Assembly (NCBI RefSeq): GCF_012273895.1 | Contig: NC_052102.1 | Span: 3,928,917 to 3,992,916, forward strand | Source: Zerene cesonia | Lineage: Eukaryota; Arthropoda; Insecta; Lepidoptera; Pieridae | Length of the DNA stretch: 64,000 bases | Direction: 5' to 3' | Shown: piece after piece, positions 50,411-63,935 of the stretch | Layout: the number at the start of each line of letters is the position of its first letter | Numbering within the stretch: position 1 is the first letter of the stretch | The notes under the pieces: generated by a model | What the model was told of the DNA's origin: nothing | Database searches by the model: none | The model's input: only the letters and a program-made list of their open reading frames with translations | Translations under genes and position numbers: made by a program

Positions 50411-53400
50411 ATCCTATCAAAGTATTTATTCGTAACTTTCGCATACTATTTATGCATTGTGAGAGATCGCTGGGCCAGTTCCGTCGATTACTTATGGATA
50501 CTCGCGGTTATATTTCGAATAAATAAATAACCCTTTAGTTTATAGCCGCTTTGGCATGCCTTTAAGCGTATAGGCTATTATGATATAAAACATTAATGGG
50601 CTATGATAAACTGCGGCATTACTTGTTTCTCTTCTGGTGTAAAGTAGTCTTATCGAAGTTTACCTCCATAATATATTATAACGATCACTTTTATTACAAT
50701 TTTTACTTCCAGTGCCTAAGTAAGGTATAGTTTTTCTGACGTCCATCATAAAGTCTTAAATTGTAAATAACGCATAAGCAAACATTTTAAATAACGTGAA
50801 GAAATCAAAAGATAATTAATCTATTTCGACAGCTTTAGAATAATGTCAATAGACTAATTTAGAAACTTTTTTAACGTCAAAGATTATATCAAAACAATTA
50901 GCTTTGCAACTAACCAATCACTCGAAAAATAATACTATAATAAAAGGTACAAACAGAATTATAGCTCACACGAAACATTGACGTCGTTCGCGAAATGCAA
51001 ATATTTATAGAGTCGATGCAAATTTGCGGAAAATTAAACTTGGAAACTTTCTGCTTTCGTATTTATAATAATTTATTAAGTGCGATGAGATCAAACTAAC
51101 CATGTCGCTTTCTCGTAAACCTTATCGCCGGTAGGTCGGTAATTGTTTTACGAATGGCGTTCAGTTTATTAAGCGAATAACGCAATAATTTGTTTTGTCA
51201 CTGATTACTTACTGTGAGTGCAATTATTTTCTCGAGCTTTTGTGAAATTCTTTAGCACGTTTTGCAACTTTCAGCCTTTGATTATTACCAGTTTACCAAT
51301 GAGATATATAAATTAAATATTTAAATCGCTCTTTAACTCTACTTATCATGCTACAATCAATGTTTTTCGTAATAACCGAGGAATAATATTTGTATATAAA
51401 TAATTATTTTTTACCAGATTTCATAGTATAACAAAATTTGATTAATTAAAATCATTTACTTTAATAAAATATACAACATTATACTTACAACTTAAATATT
51501 CATGCTACGCTGCATAATTTCTTCAGAAAATAACTTGGTTTTCCCATATTTATCATTTTTAGTTAATACGTACCAACAAATTGTATCTTTGATAGGTATA
51601 TATACATATTTAATTATTTTAATATCTATATTATTTGCAGTATGAAACATAAAGAAAATTGTACAAAAATTTCAAAAGTCAAATCAATAATAAACACTAC
51701 AATTTTTATTTCTGTATGTGTTTCTTTCTATTTTTAAAGACTGTAACGTAATAAGCCAAAGATTTCAGAAACTCGATATTAATTTTTCATTGCATTCATA
51801 AGACGATATACGGGCTATAACTAAGCTCGAGCACTTATCAGGGCTTTTAACTTGTCAGTGGACACGCTTTTTGTACAAATCAACATACGAGTGCTGATTA
51901 AAAATTTAAAAGAAGCGACTTGTGTGAACGCACTCGTTGTGACTAGACGTAGAGGGGATCGACGCCCCTTTGAGGCGGGCCGGAAATTTGCCGTGCGAAA
52001 TTGAGCTTTAGTACCCCGATAAATTGAGTGGTTATTCGGTTAGCGGTTGTGAGTGCATCAGTGCAAGCTGTGTAGGAGTGAGGGCTTTGCTAAGTAGCGT
52101 AATAAGCATTCGGGTAGCGGCGTGTTTTTTCTTGCATCTCTTCACGGTATCATCAGTGTTCTATTGTGACATTCAATTTTCCATTTCCACGACGAGAATT
52201 GCTGGATATGATCCAAGTTTAAGCGTTGACTTTTTAATTTTCTTCCACTGATTTTAAATACGTTTTATCAAATGGGTTTGTTTCGAATGTATCTATGCAT
52301 GATGGGATGTGAGTAGTTTTTATTGATTCTACCCTACGTATGCTAATAACTACGTAGTACCTATACAGGTGATAGAAGAGTGAAGACAGTAATAATTATT
52401 GATTTATTTGGCAGAAAATTAAATTTTAAATTTTCATTTCGCAGTTTTTAGTTTAATTTTTAGTGGATTAAGAAATAAAACATAAAAAGGAGACGATCAG
52501 TAAATGTCACACATTTTTGTTATTTTTACATTATTTTAAGTACTATTAGAAAAAATTGCCCAAAGCTATAAGGTAGGCACCTAGCTATCTAATAGAATGA
52601 ACTATATTCCTACAAATAAATATATGAAGATGGTATATATGCTATATATACTTGAAGGCGAAACAATAACAGATATTGTTTTATTTCAATATCTGCACTA
52701 GTAATGAAATTTTAGCACCGTGCTATATTGAAACAAGTAAATCTCCGGGAATTCGTTACGGGAGCCATGTTTATACACATATTCACAGAAATGTACTTTT
52801 TATTCATATTTCGGGATAGGACTAGAATTATTTGTATCGGATCGTTTCCCATGGATCATACAAAGACTAATAGTATAAGTTGTGTTGTTAGTTTTTACAT
52901 ATCTATAAAACTATAAATAAAATTTGCCTATATGTTATTATAAAATCTTACGTGTGTTAAATATTTAGTTAATAGATTTGAATTTGATGTAGTTGTTTTA
53001 TTGAACGTACTGTTCTTTAAGCGTAAATAAATAATCAGACTCTATTTTTCTAAGTTTCGAGCTAGAACCTCTCACGTATAACGCTCACGCGCTCTACAGT
53101 TGAGTAAACATTGACTAAGGAAAATAGGCTTTATAGAAAATACTAGGTGTTTACTAAGAAAACACAAGAAATTCAGTAAAAAGAAAAATATATATTGATT
53201 GTATTGCATGAAATTTCATTTTTAGAATATTTTATTCTGTTTCGTTTTTATGTCATAAATATGCCGTTTGAAGGAGTGAAACAAACCCAGTACTATTTTT
53301 TTTTTAATGTATAGGTAGGTACATCAATAAAAAATATTTAATTGAGGATTCCTCTTCGCTTTCAATATCTCGTAAGTACCTAGATTGATATGGAAAACAG

Positions 53401-56400
53401 GAAGCGTAAGATAACACAAGATTCAACAATAAACCTAAAGATATCCAAAAAATGCGATTAAAACGAATAAAGTTGTATATAAATCTAGCAGTTGATTGTG
53501 TGCCATTCGATTTCTTTAGTGTCCCTCGAGTGGGGGACAACACAGACACGTCCTGCGGGACTCACTAAATCGTATCGGTTACCCAACCTTTTAACCTTTT
53601 TCCTTCCTTTTCGCATTCGACTCGAGCCATAACTTTTCCTGATGATTAAAGAACGGTTTATATTGGCGAGCTTTTTGGTTTTATTGTGACTTTGTTGCTT
53701 TTGTTATGACTGCATTTTTGACTCGAAGAGCTTTCAATTCGTAATAAGTGAAGCGCCGTGTCCACTAGTAGGGTATGGGGTAGATGATACATATATATAT
53801 GATTTTCTTTTAAAAATAAAGTGTTACTTCGCTAGATTTGTTTATTCTCATTCGTTTTTATTAAATACATATGATTAAATTTCAACCAATATCTTTGTAT
53901 CAGATAATCAGATCCCATCATTATAGTAGTAGTCCTGGTAGATAAGACTTTTATTTTCAGCGTATTTTCATAAATAAAATGCACAAAAATTGATCCGACC
54001 TAAAATTACCAGGCATTTACTTTTCCACTATATTGGTCAGTGAGTGATGTTATAATAGAGCAGTATTCACGTATTCATAATGTGCAAACGCCAAGCTCTC
54101 CGCGTTTGGCTGACACTGTTTCAGGCTACTAGAGACGTAGGGCTGTGCTTTTAGCGTTTTCTAAACCTTTACAACTGTGATTACACTTGTTTTTTGTATT
54201 TTCAAAATTCATAATCGGGTTCTGTATTGGAATTTAAATACGACCCTTAAAAGCAGAACGAAATATTGCAGTAAAATTTAGAATGTACTTTATTTTATTG
54301 TGTATCACTTTCTATTTTAAATAAATAATAAGACTATATTAACATTGAATTTCTCAACTCATCTAAACCAAAAGTACATTAAATAAATATTATTACCATG
54401 ATCTTCCTTAGTTTATTGAAACGTTTTGACACTATTTGACAACTATGAATTTCATTATTAGTCTCAAACTGAAGCCACCCACTGACAAACAAATCTTTAC
54501 AGATATTCACAGTATTTTTACAGCAATTTAGCAGATTTATTACATCATATTTTTTTCAAAATTTCATATTCCAATTAGCTTCATCGTCCATAGACAACGC
54601 TCAAAACAAGCATCGCTCTCAAAGAGACAACCCGGAGGCACCGAGGCGCGAGCTTGCTTTATCTGCGCTGGCTTCGCGCGAAACAATATATTTATTGGAC
54701 AGTAGCACGGCGCGACCCGATCCGGGATGATCTATTCACCCTACACTTATGCTGCTTTTATACGTACGTATGCACAAAGATGCTCTTTTGTACGCTACAC
54801 GTAATACTGTTGGGCAGTTGCTACTGAGGGGTGTTTGAACGAATTCTGGTATGCATAGTCTAAGGTTGAATTGCTATTAGGGGTATACATATGTTTATAT
54901 TCAGAAAATCTTATATAAATTACACGAAAACGAACATGCGTCCATATAAGTATAGGATAGATAATTAAGCGCTAATTAAATTGAAATGAATGACTAATTT
55001 CACTTGTCATAAGACAAATCTTTTTCCAACTCTTCTAAAAGTATAAATGTTAAAGATATGTATAGTATATTTTTTTATCTATAATTTAATGACAGCACTC
55101 GACAGTACAAATTGAATCGTGGCTTTAAATTTAACGTCAATTTTGATAATTCTTATGAGTATTAAAATGTTACTCGCTATTATTTATAACATTATATTCA
55201 TATTTATTCCATATTCCATAATAAAGCTTTTTCAAATAGCCATCAACTGAAGGTCAAAATAAACCTTAACGATTAAGAATCTATTGAGATTTATTTTTTA
55301 AATGCTTAATATGTTGGCTTGGCTTGTGCATCGAAGCGGAGGCCATCCTTCATTCGAGAAGGTCACAGTGTGCCCAGCCCGCCCCCGGGATGTCGAGATG
55401 CTTGTATTTTACGACACCTCGCCAATTCGTTTCCAAGATTATACGAAAATACGGGAGCATTCCAACTGCTTTGCAATTTTACGGGGATTTTAAAACAATA
55501 CTGTAGCCACGAGCTTATTTTTATAATTGGGAAAATATGTGGAAATTGAATTTTTAAGTTTGCATATATTCTGAAATGATATTTCTCACATAATGGAAAG
55601 GCCACTAGCTACTTTAATTTACAATCTAGTATTATAATAGTATAATAAATCAACAGCTCAACATTTATCATTAAACTAGAAATACATTTAACATTCGTAG
55701 CAACAAATAAAGAGCAGAACGTCTCAATCACGGTTGTATTTGTTCTAGAACGGGTCTCCGGAGAGGCGAACAAGATGGATCGCGGTGTCAACACGAATTT
55801 GCATCCCTTGTTTGTCTCGGGACCTCGATAGAAAAACACCGCAATCTCATTGGGAGGTGCACCGAGTTCACATCACTTATTCGCCGGTGCGGCCGGCTAA
55901 CACGATTATCTGTCGTTTCAACCGAGACGCTCTTTTTTCCATTCCCTTGTTTTCCGACTTCATGTCTACCCCGTGTTTTTCTGAATAGGAAATGGGATAT
56001 GTCAGACGAAAAATTGACAAAAATATGGCCTACTCCGATGGAAAATAGTGGGTTTTGCGATAGCATCAGTCGGATACCGCAGGACGGTGTAGAAATTTAT
56101 TTATAAGAGTATGTTTTGTTTTCGTTTCAATAGCGCCCACAAAGATTTCATGTTTACCAAAAATTCCTTTTATTATATTGTGCGTGACAGGGCGACGTAT
56201 AATTTAACCATTTTAGCATTAAATATTATCTGATTCGTTTAACATGTACTTTAACTTTGTTGAAATGCTAACAGTTTAAAATATTACTATTTTTTGAAGA
56301 ACCGTTGCAACAATAACAAAAATGCTAATTAGTTATAAGTTATTGGCTTTTAAATATTGTGTGGGTGTACCTATTGAAATGGAAGTCAAGTCATTAGGTA

Positions 56401-57419
56401 GATAGCAAGTATTTACATAAAATAACGTTATTCTTTTTTGTTATTTCGGATCCATCTTGTTGTTTGTTAGCGTACCAGCAGTTTTACACACAAAGATTTG
56501 TGATCAATAGAGAAAATAACTTTTCGCATTTCAAAGTATCATATAATATTAAAAGATTTTTCGTATATTAATTTTAAATTAAGAAATATTGAAACAAGTT
56601 AAATAATAATCGAACACAGAATATAATCACGAGACAAAACCTTAAACAATACGATTATTTCTCTGCCGTCTCATTAGCAAGCGCGGGAGCCAACGTCAAC
56701 AAAAACGCTGCAGCTAAAAAACCAAAAAGTTAACCCCGAGATGACAGATCCGTTTCTAAATATTTCAGCAATCCAACGTTCCTCCGAAACAAGATACCCA
56801 ACTGTGATTTATTATGCATCGTAAACCATTACAAATTGTTTTGGAAGACGTAAAATCGTTAATTAATTTTTTCATCCACGAAATTCCCGGAAATGTTGGC
56901 GCGGAGCGGAATAATGTTTTGTAAAGGTTTTGACATGTGGAATAAGTAGTGGCTAAATGAGCGCTAAGGTTGGTGACGCTAATGTATTTATTTATATTTG
57001 TGACATTGGAATAATTTAATATGTGTTAGATTATTGTTTTTGTTAAGCCTTTTAATTTTTTCATGTCAGTAGGTACACTGCGACAAACTATATTTTAAAG
57101 CCAAATAATGAATCAGGGTATTTGATTAGTAGTTTTTGAATTTGAAATAATTGTGATTTTCAAATGGAACTTACTCAAATTATTAATTAGCATATGGCAT
57201 TTACATTTCATGCAATAAGACTGCAGAATCAAATATATTTTTCTCAACTATTCCTGTGAATCGTAACTTCAATGCTTTTTTATTTATACTTTAAATTCTC
57301 ATGTTAATCTATGAATGACCTAAATGGTTCTAAAAAATAACACGTGATTATTCATACCTTAAAATTTAAAAAAGAAAAATCAAATTTAAACAGGGCAGAT
57401 GTTTCTACGGAGGCAATCT

Positions 57420-57600
57420 TTTTTTTGGGGGCAAATTTAAGAAAACGGGCCTCCGGCTTCCTCACTTTCCCACACAAAACAGTGGCATGCCACTATTTCA
57501 CGCCGGTTTTCTGTGGGGGTGTGGTCCTTCCCCGGTGCAACCTAGCCCAATTCGTGTCTAAACGTGCTCGACACACACATAGGTACACAATTCTTGAAAG
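57420..57600 (+). repeat. Degenerate interspersed repeat of lepidopteran type
   Basis: Phrases such as CACTATTTCACGCCGGTTTT, CTGTGGGGGTGTGGTCCTTC, CCCGGTGCAACCTAGCCCAA and TTCGTGTCTAAACGTGCTCG match a repeat I recognise as common in moth transcripts and genomes. GC-rich against its surroundings. Family name not assigned. Confidence 0.5.
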
Positions 57601-58098
57601 AGAACGAACACTGGGTATGATCTCCAATTTTAAGTAAACAAATATAGCAATTTGAAAATACACACTGGTGTATTAAACAGTAAACACTTTACCATTGTGC
57701 CCGTGAGAATCATGATTGAGCTTCAAATGACGAACACGCATAAAGATCATTTTAATGTCTTTATTCTCCGACCGCCAAGAGTCCGGGTGTACAGATCTAA
57801 CAGATAATGTCCACGAATCGCCTCACACGCTCCTAAACCACTGATTACTTTGATTATATCTCACAAAAACGTAACCCGGAACTTCTGTGAACATTAGTGA
57901 CCAAAAAAGTAATTACGTTACATGATAGCAATTAGCACCCATCTGTTGTTAGTTCGTTACTTTAAGTCTTCATTTTTTTAAATAATATCACAGTTTTAAT
58001 ATCTTTTACTGTCGTGATTAGGTGTTGGAATTTAATCTTTTATGTCTTTGATTTAAAGACGAGTTTTCGTTTTCTCGTTTTCTATATCTGTGTGATGT

Positions 58099-58189
58099 AT
58101 AGAGGTGTGAAGCTTACGCCTCTCGCAGGCGGCACACGCTTGGACCACCCGCGTTCGGCCACCGGCCGCACGACTTCACATACCTCTAT
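58099..58189. repeat. GC-rich segment bounded by an inverted repeat, with a T-box site
   Basis: ATAGAGGTGTGAAG (58099-58112) pairs with CTTCACATACCTCTAT (58174-58189) apart from a 2-base bulge. The left arm holds a perfect T-box consensus AGGTGTGA (58103-58110). The interior is CG-rich. Could be a short mobile-element remnant or a regulatory block. Confidence 0.4.
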
Positions 58190-60023
58190 GGCACGGACTT
58201 TTTGTGCAAAAAACCCTAGATCGATTCACACATAAAAACAACCACTGTCAATGACCCAATCGGAGAATACAAATTTAAACTTTTTTGCCTTCAAACTCAT
58301 ACCATCGTTTCGGTCATTAAGAACGATTCGTTACATGCGATGACTTAGATCTTAAGATTATCTAACGTTCCTGATAATGCAGGTCAACATCAGATGAAGA
58401 TAATGATCGCCAGAATATTATATTTACATACGTCAACAAGGAAGGTAAGTTCTCATGGGCAAGTTACATTGTGTGGTCCACAGACGCCAGTTCTGTCGGC
58501 GCATGCAGCTCGGCACGCGAGCTATGCGGCTGTACGAACGAACCTCGTCCACTTTCTGCTTAATAAATGACCAGTGCGCAGTATTAGGCGGATCAAATAT
58601 ATCATTTATGTAAATTATGACGAAGACATATTCAGCTGGCTCGCTCGCTGCCTTCGTTGTACACGACTCGCATTCCACACTTTATAAGCTATTTTAGTTA
58701 TCTTTTATATAAATCGATGCCAGGTGTATACAGCGTCTTGATGACTTTTAAGTTATAATGTAGGCTATTATTGTGGCTATGTTTATTTCGCATCGTTCAA
58801 TTGCCCCATTGAGGTTGCAAAGATGTCTCTATTGTGACGAATTTCCCATTGTTACTGTGACAACTATTTGGTGACTCAATATAAACAAGATTGATCTCTC
58901 GCTGTGAAGTATTTATATGGCTATTTAACCTAAGTATTCTTGTACAAAACAACTTAGATTTTTATTTAAATAGCATTATTTATCATTCATTCTTGTTGAT
59001 CTCAAAATTGTGAACTAAAATAAACTGAATGTTATTTTTCTATCATGTTTACATTCTAGCGTAATGTATGATAGCGCGATCATATTATTATTATTTTTGA
59101 TACATTATTTCAATACCCTTTTCATTTATTATAGAGACATTAGCGAAATTATATGAGAATAAAATGTTATATTTTCATACAAAAGTATATTTTATTTTCT
59201 TTAAGTATTACTTACTTCATTAATTCATTGTTTAGAATAAACATTACACGAGCCACATTTCATGTCAAATACTGAATATAAATAATTAATCACTAAGGTG
59301 ATCGAAATTAGATTCAACAAATATTACGCTTTATTATGATGCATGTACTAAAAATATCAATTTTATGATTGGGAAATATACTATCTATAAAATTCACTTT
59401 TATTATATTACATATGCTTAATTATTAAAATATTTATTTTATGAGTTCTTAATTACCCTTTAAGACTTTATAACGCAATATAAATCCCCTAACAATGATA
59501 TTGTATCTAAACATATGTCCATAACCCGAACCGTAAGTACCCACAGGAGCCAAATCGAAATAACATTTTGCACTAGCAGCATCCAGTAAGATCATCAAAA
59601 TCCCATTCGCCACGTGTTTCCTAGACTGTTTGGACGCTCCACGTCATTAGGAGCCCGCACCCCTGCGGTTTCGTGAAACTCGTGTTTTTTTCTCGGTTTG
59701 TCAACTGGCACATTAGCCAAGGTGTTTTCCACGGCGGTGGTCTAATTTTTTGCGGGTTGTTAATTGGTGACAATAGTGATCATCAACCGTTTGAGTGGAG
59801 AGAGATGTTTCCGTAACAGATGCTGTGCGGTCTAGATTGAGGTGTGTTTGAAAACATGAACTAGGTTAGAATAAAAGTAGTATTGAAACATGGTTGTAAT
59901 TTATTTAGCGATAAACACTTGCAAAAATTAAGTTCTATTTTAGCTGACCGCTGAAAAACACTTTCGTCTGTTCACAAAACGAAAACGTTTTTGCCATTTT
60001 ACACATTCATTAACTTTATCTTA

Positions 60024-60055
60024 TATATGTATGTATGTACGTGTGTTTGTATGTA
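60024..60055 (+). repeat. Imperfect TATG tandem repeat
   Basis: TATATATGTATGTATGTACG followed by TGTGTTTGTATG. Simple-sequence tract. Confidence 0.7.
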
Positions 60056-62783
60056 ACCAAAATCTTTGGACTCGATATTGACCAACTTTGAAGAACAGAT
60101 ATTATTTAAATTTGTACACTTATCCAGGGTTGGTGTAAAAATACAAAAATATTATGAAATAATCTTTTTATCCTGATGGGGATGGCCGGGATAAAAAAAA
60201 ATCATTACGTGAGATATTGAAGTGAGACAATTTATATATAATGATTTTATCATTATATTATTAGTTTATTGGTAATATTTATTGCACCGTTTTTCGCTTC
60301 TGTTTGTACAAGAAGTAGACCTTTATACAGCTCTGCAGCCTTTCCCTGAGACTAACTTGTTCAACCATAAAAGCCCATCAGTTCATTATGTTAGTATGGA
60401 TAAAATAACTAATGAGCATAATTTGCGATCACGCTACACTTGCTATAGATCAAAATTCAAAGATAGTACTGAAGTTTTCATATAAACATCTTAGCTTGAT
60501 TCACAGCAGACATTCACCATTCAATTATTATATTATCAAAACACATAAACATCACATTGAGAAATGTACCAATTTAAACCATTAATCAACGGTTCGGTTT
60601 ATCCAAAAACAGCTCAAAGAGGCCCCATTAATGCGAGGCAAGTGCACGATCGGTTCGTTTTAAGATAAGACGGGCATATGCAGTTTTTCGACATATCTAT
60701 TTCAGGGGCTACTCGACGGCTTTCCTGAGGATTATAAGTAATCTCGTGCTACTGGTTTCATTACGGTTACAATATGGTGAAGCCTTGTAGCTTTTAACGC
60801 TAATTGATTTCGGGTAGTTTTGCTTGATGAATTTACATTCATGTAAATGAAGTTTTAAATTTTTCTCACTACTATAAAAATTTGTTTCAGTTACACAAAA
60901 TATAAGGTTATGTCCACTACTATATAATTATTATGAACGTTAAGTATAAAAAAATTATTACAAAAAAATAATAGTAATATCCGATTTTGTAGAAAGTAGT
61001 AACTATGTAAGTGTATGTTCATATAAGGTACACATCCCAACTGATATTATCATATAGGATAAGACTTTAATTTGAGTTATAAATTTAATATAATATAAAT
61101 AATGTCTTCATAAGGCATTGTAAACTAATTGCAAGTCATTTAAAAATAAATGCCTAGATATCAAAAATAATTATCATTTTATACCTATCATTAAATAATC
61201 ATAATATCAATTATTCTTCAATACAAATTCCATATAATTATGCTTGTACTTACTTATTTCGCAATTATCTTTACGTTCAATTAAATAATTTTTCACCTCA
61301 AGCAAAACATACCTAGAGTAATTTATGACATGACGGCCCGTGTCCCCTTTTGTTTTTTGGGGACAGATGCATTTCACATCAGCTGTCTCACTGGTTAATT
61401 TGCTTTAATCAATAGTAGATTTGTTTTCTAGGCCCAGCTACATCTATATTGCAGTTGCTGTATCTGTAAATGCTCAAGGGTACCATTGATTCTCTATCAA
61501 TCAGGCCCGATATTCCAATATAGTTAAAACAAAAAGAATATAATATTATATGCGTCTGTTTTTTATATTGTATTAACAATTGAAACTTTAAAAATTAACG
61601 TCAAAAATTCATTATGGGCCCAATACAATATATTGCCTTTTTTATTTATGCTTCGATTTTTCAATCTATACCTACTCCTATAATTGGATAAGTTTTTTTT
61701 TTTGTTTTTACCAAATGAGCTATGAAGCCAATCAATCGATTTTATTTATCTTTCGCTAGAGGAAAGATACAACTATTCCTAAGTGCCACATTTTTTCACT
61801 TAATTTTTTTTTATATCAAGTAAACAAGAGCAGAATCAGGGCGAACGGTTAGTTCAAAAAGTTATTGTTTTCTCTTTATCCTTCGGTATGAAGAGCATTC
61901 AATTGAATAAGTCTTACTGTCATGGTTGAGTGTAGGAATTGCATTATCAATCGCTTTGATTCACTTGCCAAACGAATGAAGATTGTAAAACGTATATATC
62001 AATTAATCTTCGACCATTATTACTGATAATAATTTGCTTTAATGTCTAACACATACACGTGTGGTTTGATTAAATTGTAATGAATTTAATTTAGTTAAAT
62101 AATTGTAACGTGGATAATGTGCCAAATATCGGAAAGGTTCGATTTTCAAATAATCATAGACGTTTCAATAAAAATATTGCGTTTTTATTGAAAGAAAAAA
62201 ATATGTATTACATATTTTACGATACAATTTTTTCTGTTCTAGAACACCTACATACTATTTCTTGAGAAAAATCTTTAAAGACATCATTGGGTATCTATAA
62301 TAACATGAGGTATAATGAAATGTCTGACTAAATATTTTTTGATTCTATCACCTAAAGGCAATTCTTATTCAAATGTTTCTGTTATTTACAAAACTTTCTT
62401 TTTTATCACCAGCAATCTTCCCTCGTCCACTTAATCAAAATTAAGTTGTCCACGGCGTGTAAATGGTCATTAAAATAATGTCATTAAAGGGACAAACAAT
62501 GAAAAATTCAACATTATTCGACACGAAGCCGCTTATTCGCAATCAAGACTAATTACCGTCCCGTCCGGCAATGGTGCTGATGAAATACAGTTTTTCCACC
62601 GGAGATCCGCGGTAGTCGCCTTATAGGCTATTGCGCGTGAACAACACGCCCACATAATGAGCCTAAAAATGTTACATGACAACCGCCTCTTATCATACGC
62701 AAGCCCTAATTGTTGTAAGACAAGAGAAAATGAAAGTAATTTATGCGCTGTAATAATATGCTGTATTGTGTGTTTTTTTTTAC

Positions 62784-62819
62784 TATTCTGTTACAGAAGT
62801 AGCTTTCTGTAACAGAATA
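62784..62819. repeat. Perfect 15-bp inverted repeat (first of two hairpins)
   Basis: TATTCTGTTACAGAA (62784-62798), spacer GTAGCT, TTCTGTAACAGAATA (62805-62819). With one mismatch the pairing extends about 8 bases outward into flanking T and A runs. Confidence 0.9.
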
Positions 62820-62820
62820 A

Positions 62821-62887
62821 TAAAAAAGCTATTTATTTATTAGTTATATTTATTTAAAAACAAACTAATAAATAAATAGCTTTTTTA
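62821..62887. repeat. Perfect 25-bp inverted repeat (second of two hairpins)
   Basis: Arm 62821-62845 is the exact reverse complement of 62863-62887, around a 17-bp AT-rich loop. It starts one base after the first hairpin ends. Perfect arms of this length suggest a recent origin, for example a small mobile element or a replication-slippage inversion. Confidence 0.92.
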
Positions 62888-63894
62888 CAAACTAAGTAGA
62901 TATTGAAGACAAAATGCAATCGGTATATCGGTAAGTCGGTATGCAAATAATACTAATGAGTGCTCGCTGTTACCATCTTGTAGTTTGGCTAATAGCCATT
63001 CACGCTTATTGATTGAAGCTGGGAGTCGGGTAATAAAAGCCGTCGGTGCTCGTAAACTCGCACTCGAAGCCATTGCTACTGGCGCCCGCGCACCGATCAA
63101 AGCCGGGCACCGACAAAGACGCCGAAAACACTCCTCTTCCCCTGTCAACGCAGTCACGGTACATACGTAATGCTTGCCTACGGCCAAACTCATAAACGAT
63201 GACTGGTTACCGACAATTGAATATTAATAACCGATTTACATAACATTTTCATGATACAAGATAAAAACCAACGTTACAAATTATCCACGCCAATTAATGT
63301 AAAAATAAATTAAAACTCTCATTCCGTAAGCAATTATCTGACATTGAATGGCCTGCGTATTTCGCCAGACGTTGTGATAGATATGCAACACTAAATAAGA
63401 TGAGTTTATAGTAAAAACTGTTTCACTTGTTTAAATCTGCAGAGTCGCGAGTAATCCTAATCCGACTGGAACGATCCCAAAAACTGTGGGCGTCTTAAGA
63501 TGGGAGACGTCGTTTTAATTGGTCGCATTATACTTGATCCCTTTATTAATAGGTTGATTACTTGCGGGCCTGCGGTAAAGCGGCGGCTTGAGAACGTCGG
63601 ACGCTCAAGAATAGTGCATCCCTCGCAAGAATCCCATGCGACAACGTTAAGAAAATCTCCGTAAGTGCCAGCCGCTGCAATTTCCACAACTCACAATCTA
63701 AATCTGTTTAAGAACGCTAAAGAAGCTCTTAAAATTCCGTAAGCAATTACTGCGAATCCAATTGAAACGATTGATTGTTATTTATTCTGTTTATTTGACT
63801 CGGTGGAGTACTTTAACGCATCGGTGGTTCATAGGTGTGGAGCGAGCTGAAAATATCAATATTGTCCGGAAATAGCTGTGATCTGCGTTGCGGC

Positions 63895-63935
63895 TATAAA
63901 TCTGCGAGGTGTCGGCTGCTATCGGACGCTCATTC
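63895..63935 (+). promoter_or_regulatory. Candidate plus-strand core promoter at the right edge
   Basis: GGCTATAAAT (TATAAA at 63895-63900) is followed by an arthropod-type initiator TCATTC (63930-63935, A at 63932). The TATA-to-start distance of 37 is slightly long. The following bases to 64000 resemble an insect 5' leader (TTTTAAGTGATTTTTTAAAG), and the next gene could start just beyond the window. Confidence 0.25.

Larger units (their letters stand above)
50411..63890. other. Upstream noncoding region
   Basis: 13.5 kb with no supported coding gene. GC-richer candidate regulatory blocks are near 51930-52110, 54600-54740, 55310-55460, 55740-55990, 58085-58200, 59600-59760, 62540-62640, 63010-63130 and 63440-63680. 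It also contains a repeat at 57.4 kb, a TATG-type tandem tract at 60024-60055 and paired hairpins at 62.8 kb. Confidence 0.6.

Noticed and set aside
62885..63193. 102-codon minus-strand frame near the hairpins
   Set aside because: No recognisable protein features; its end runs into the inverted-repeat arm.
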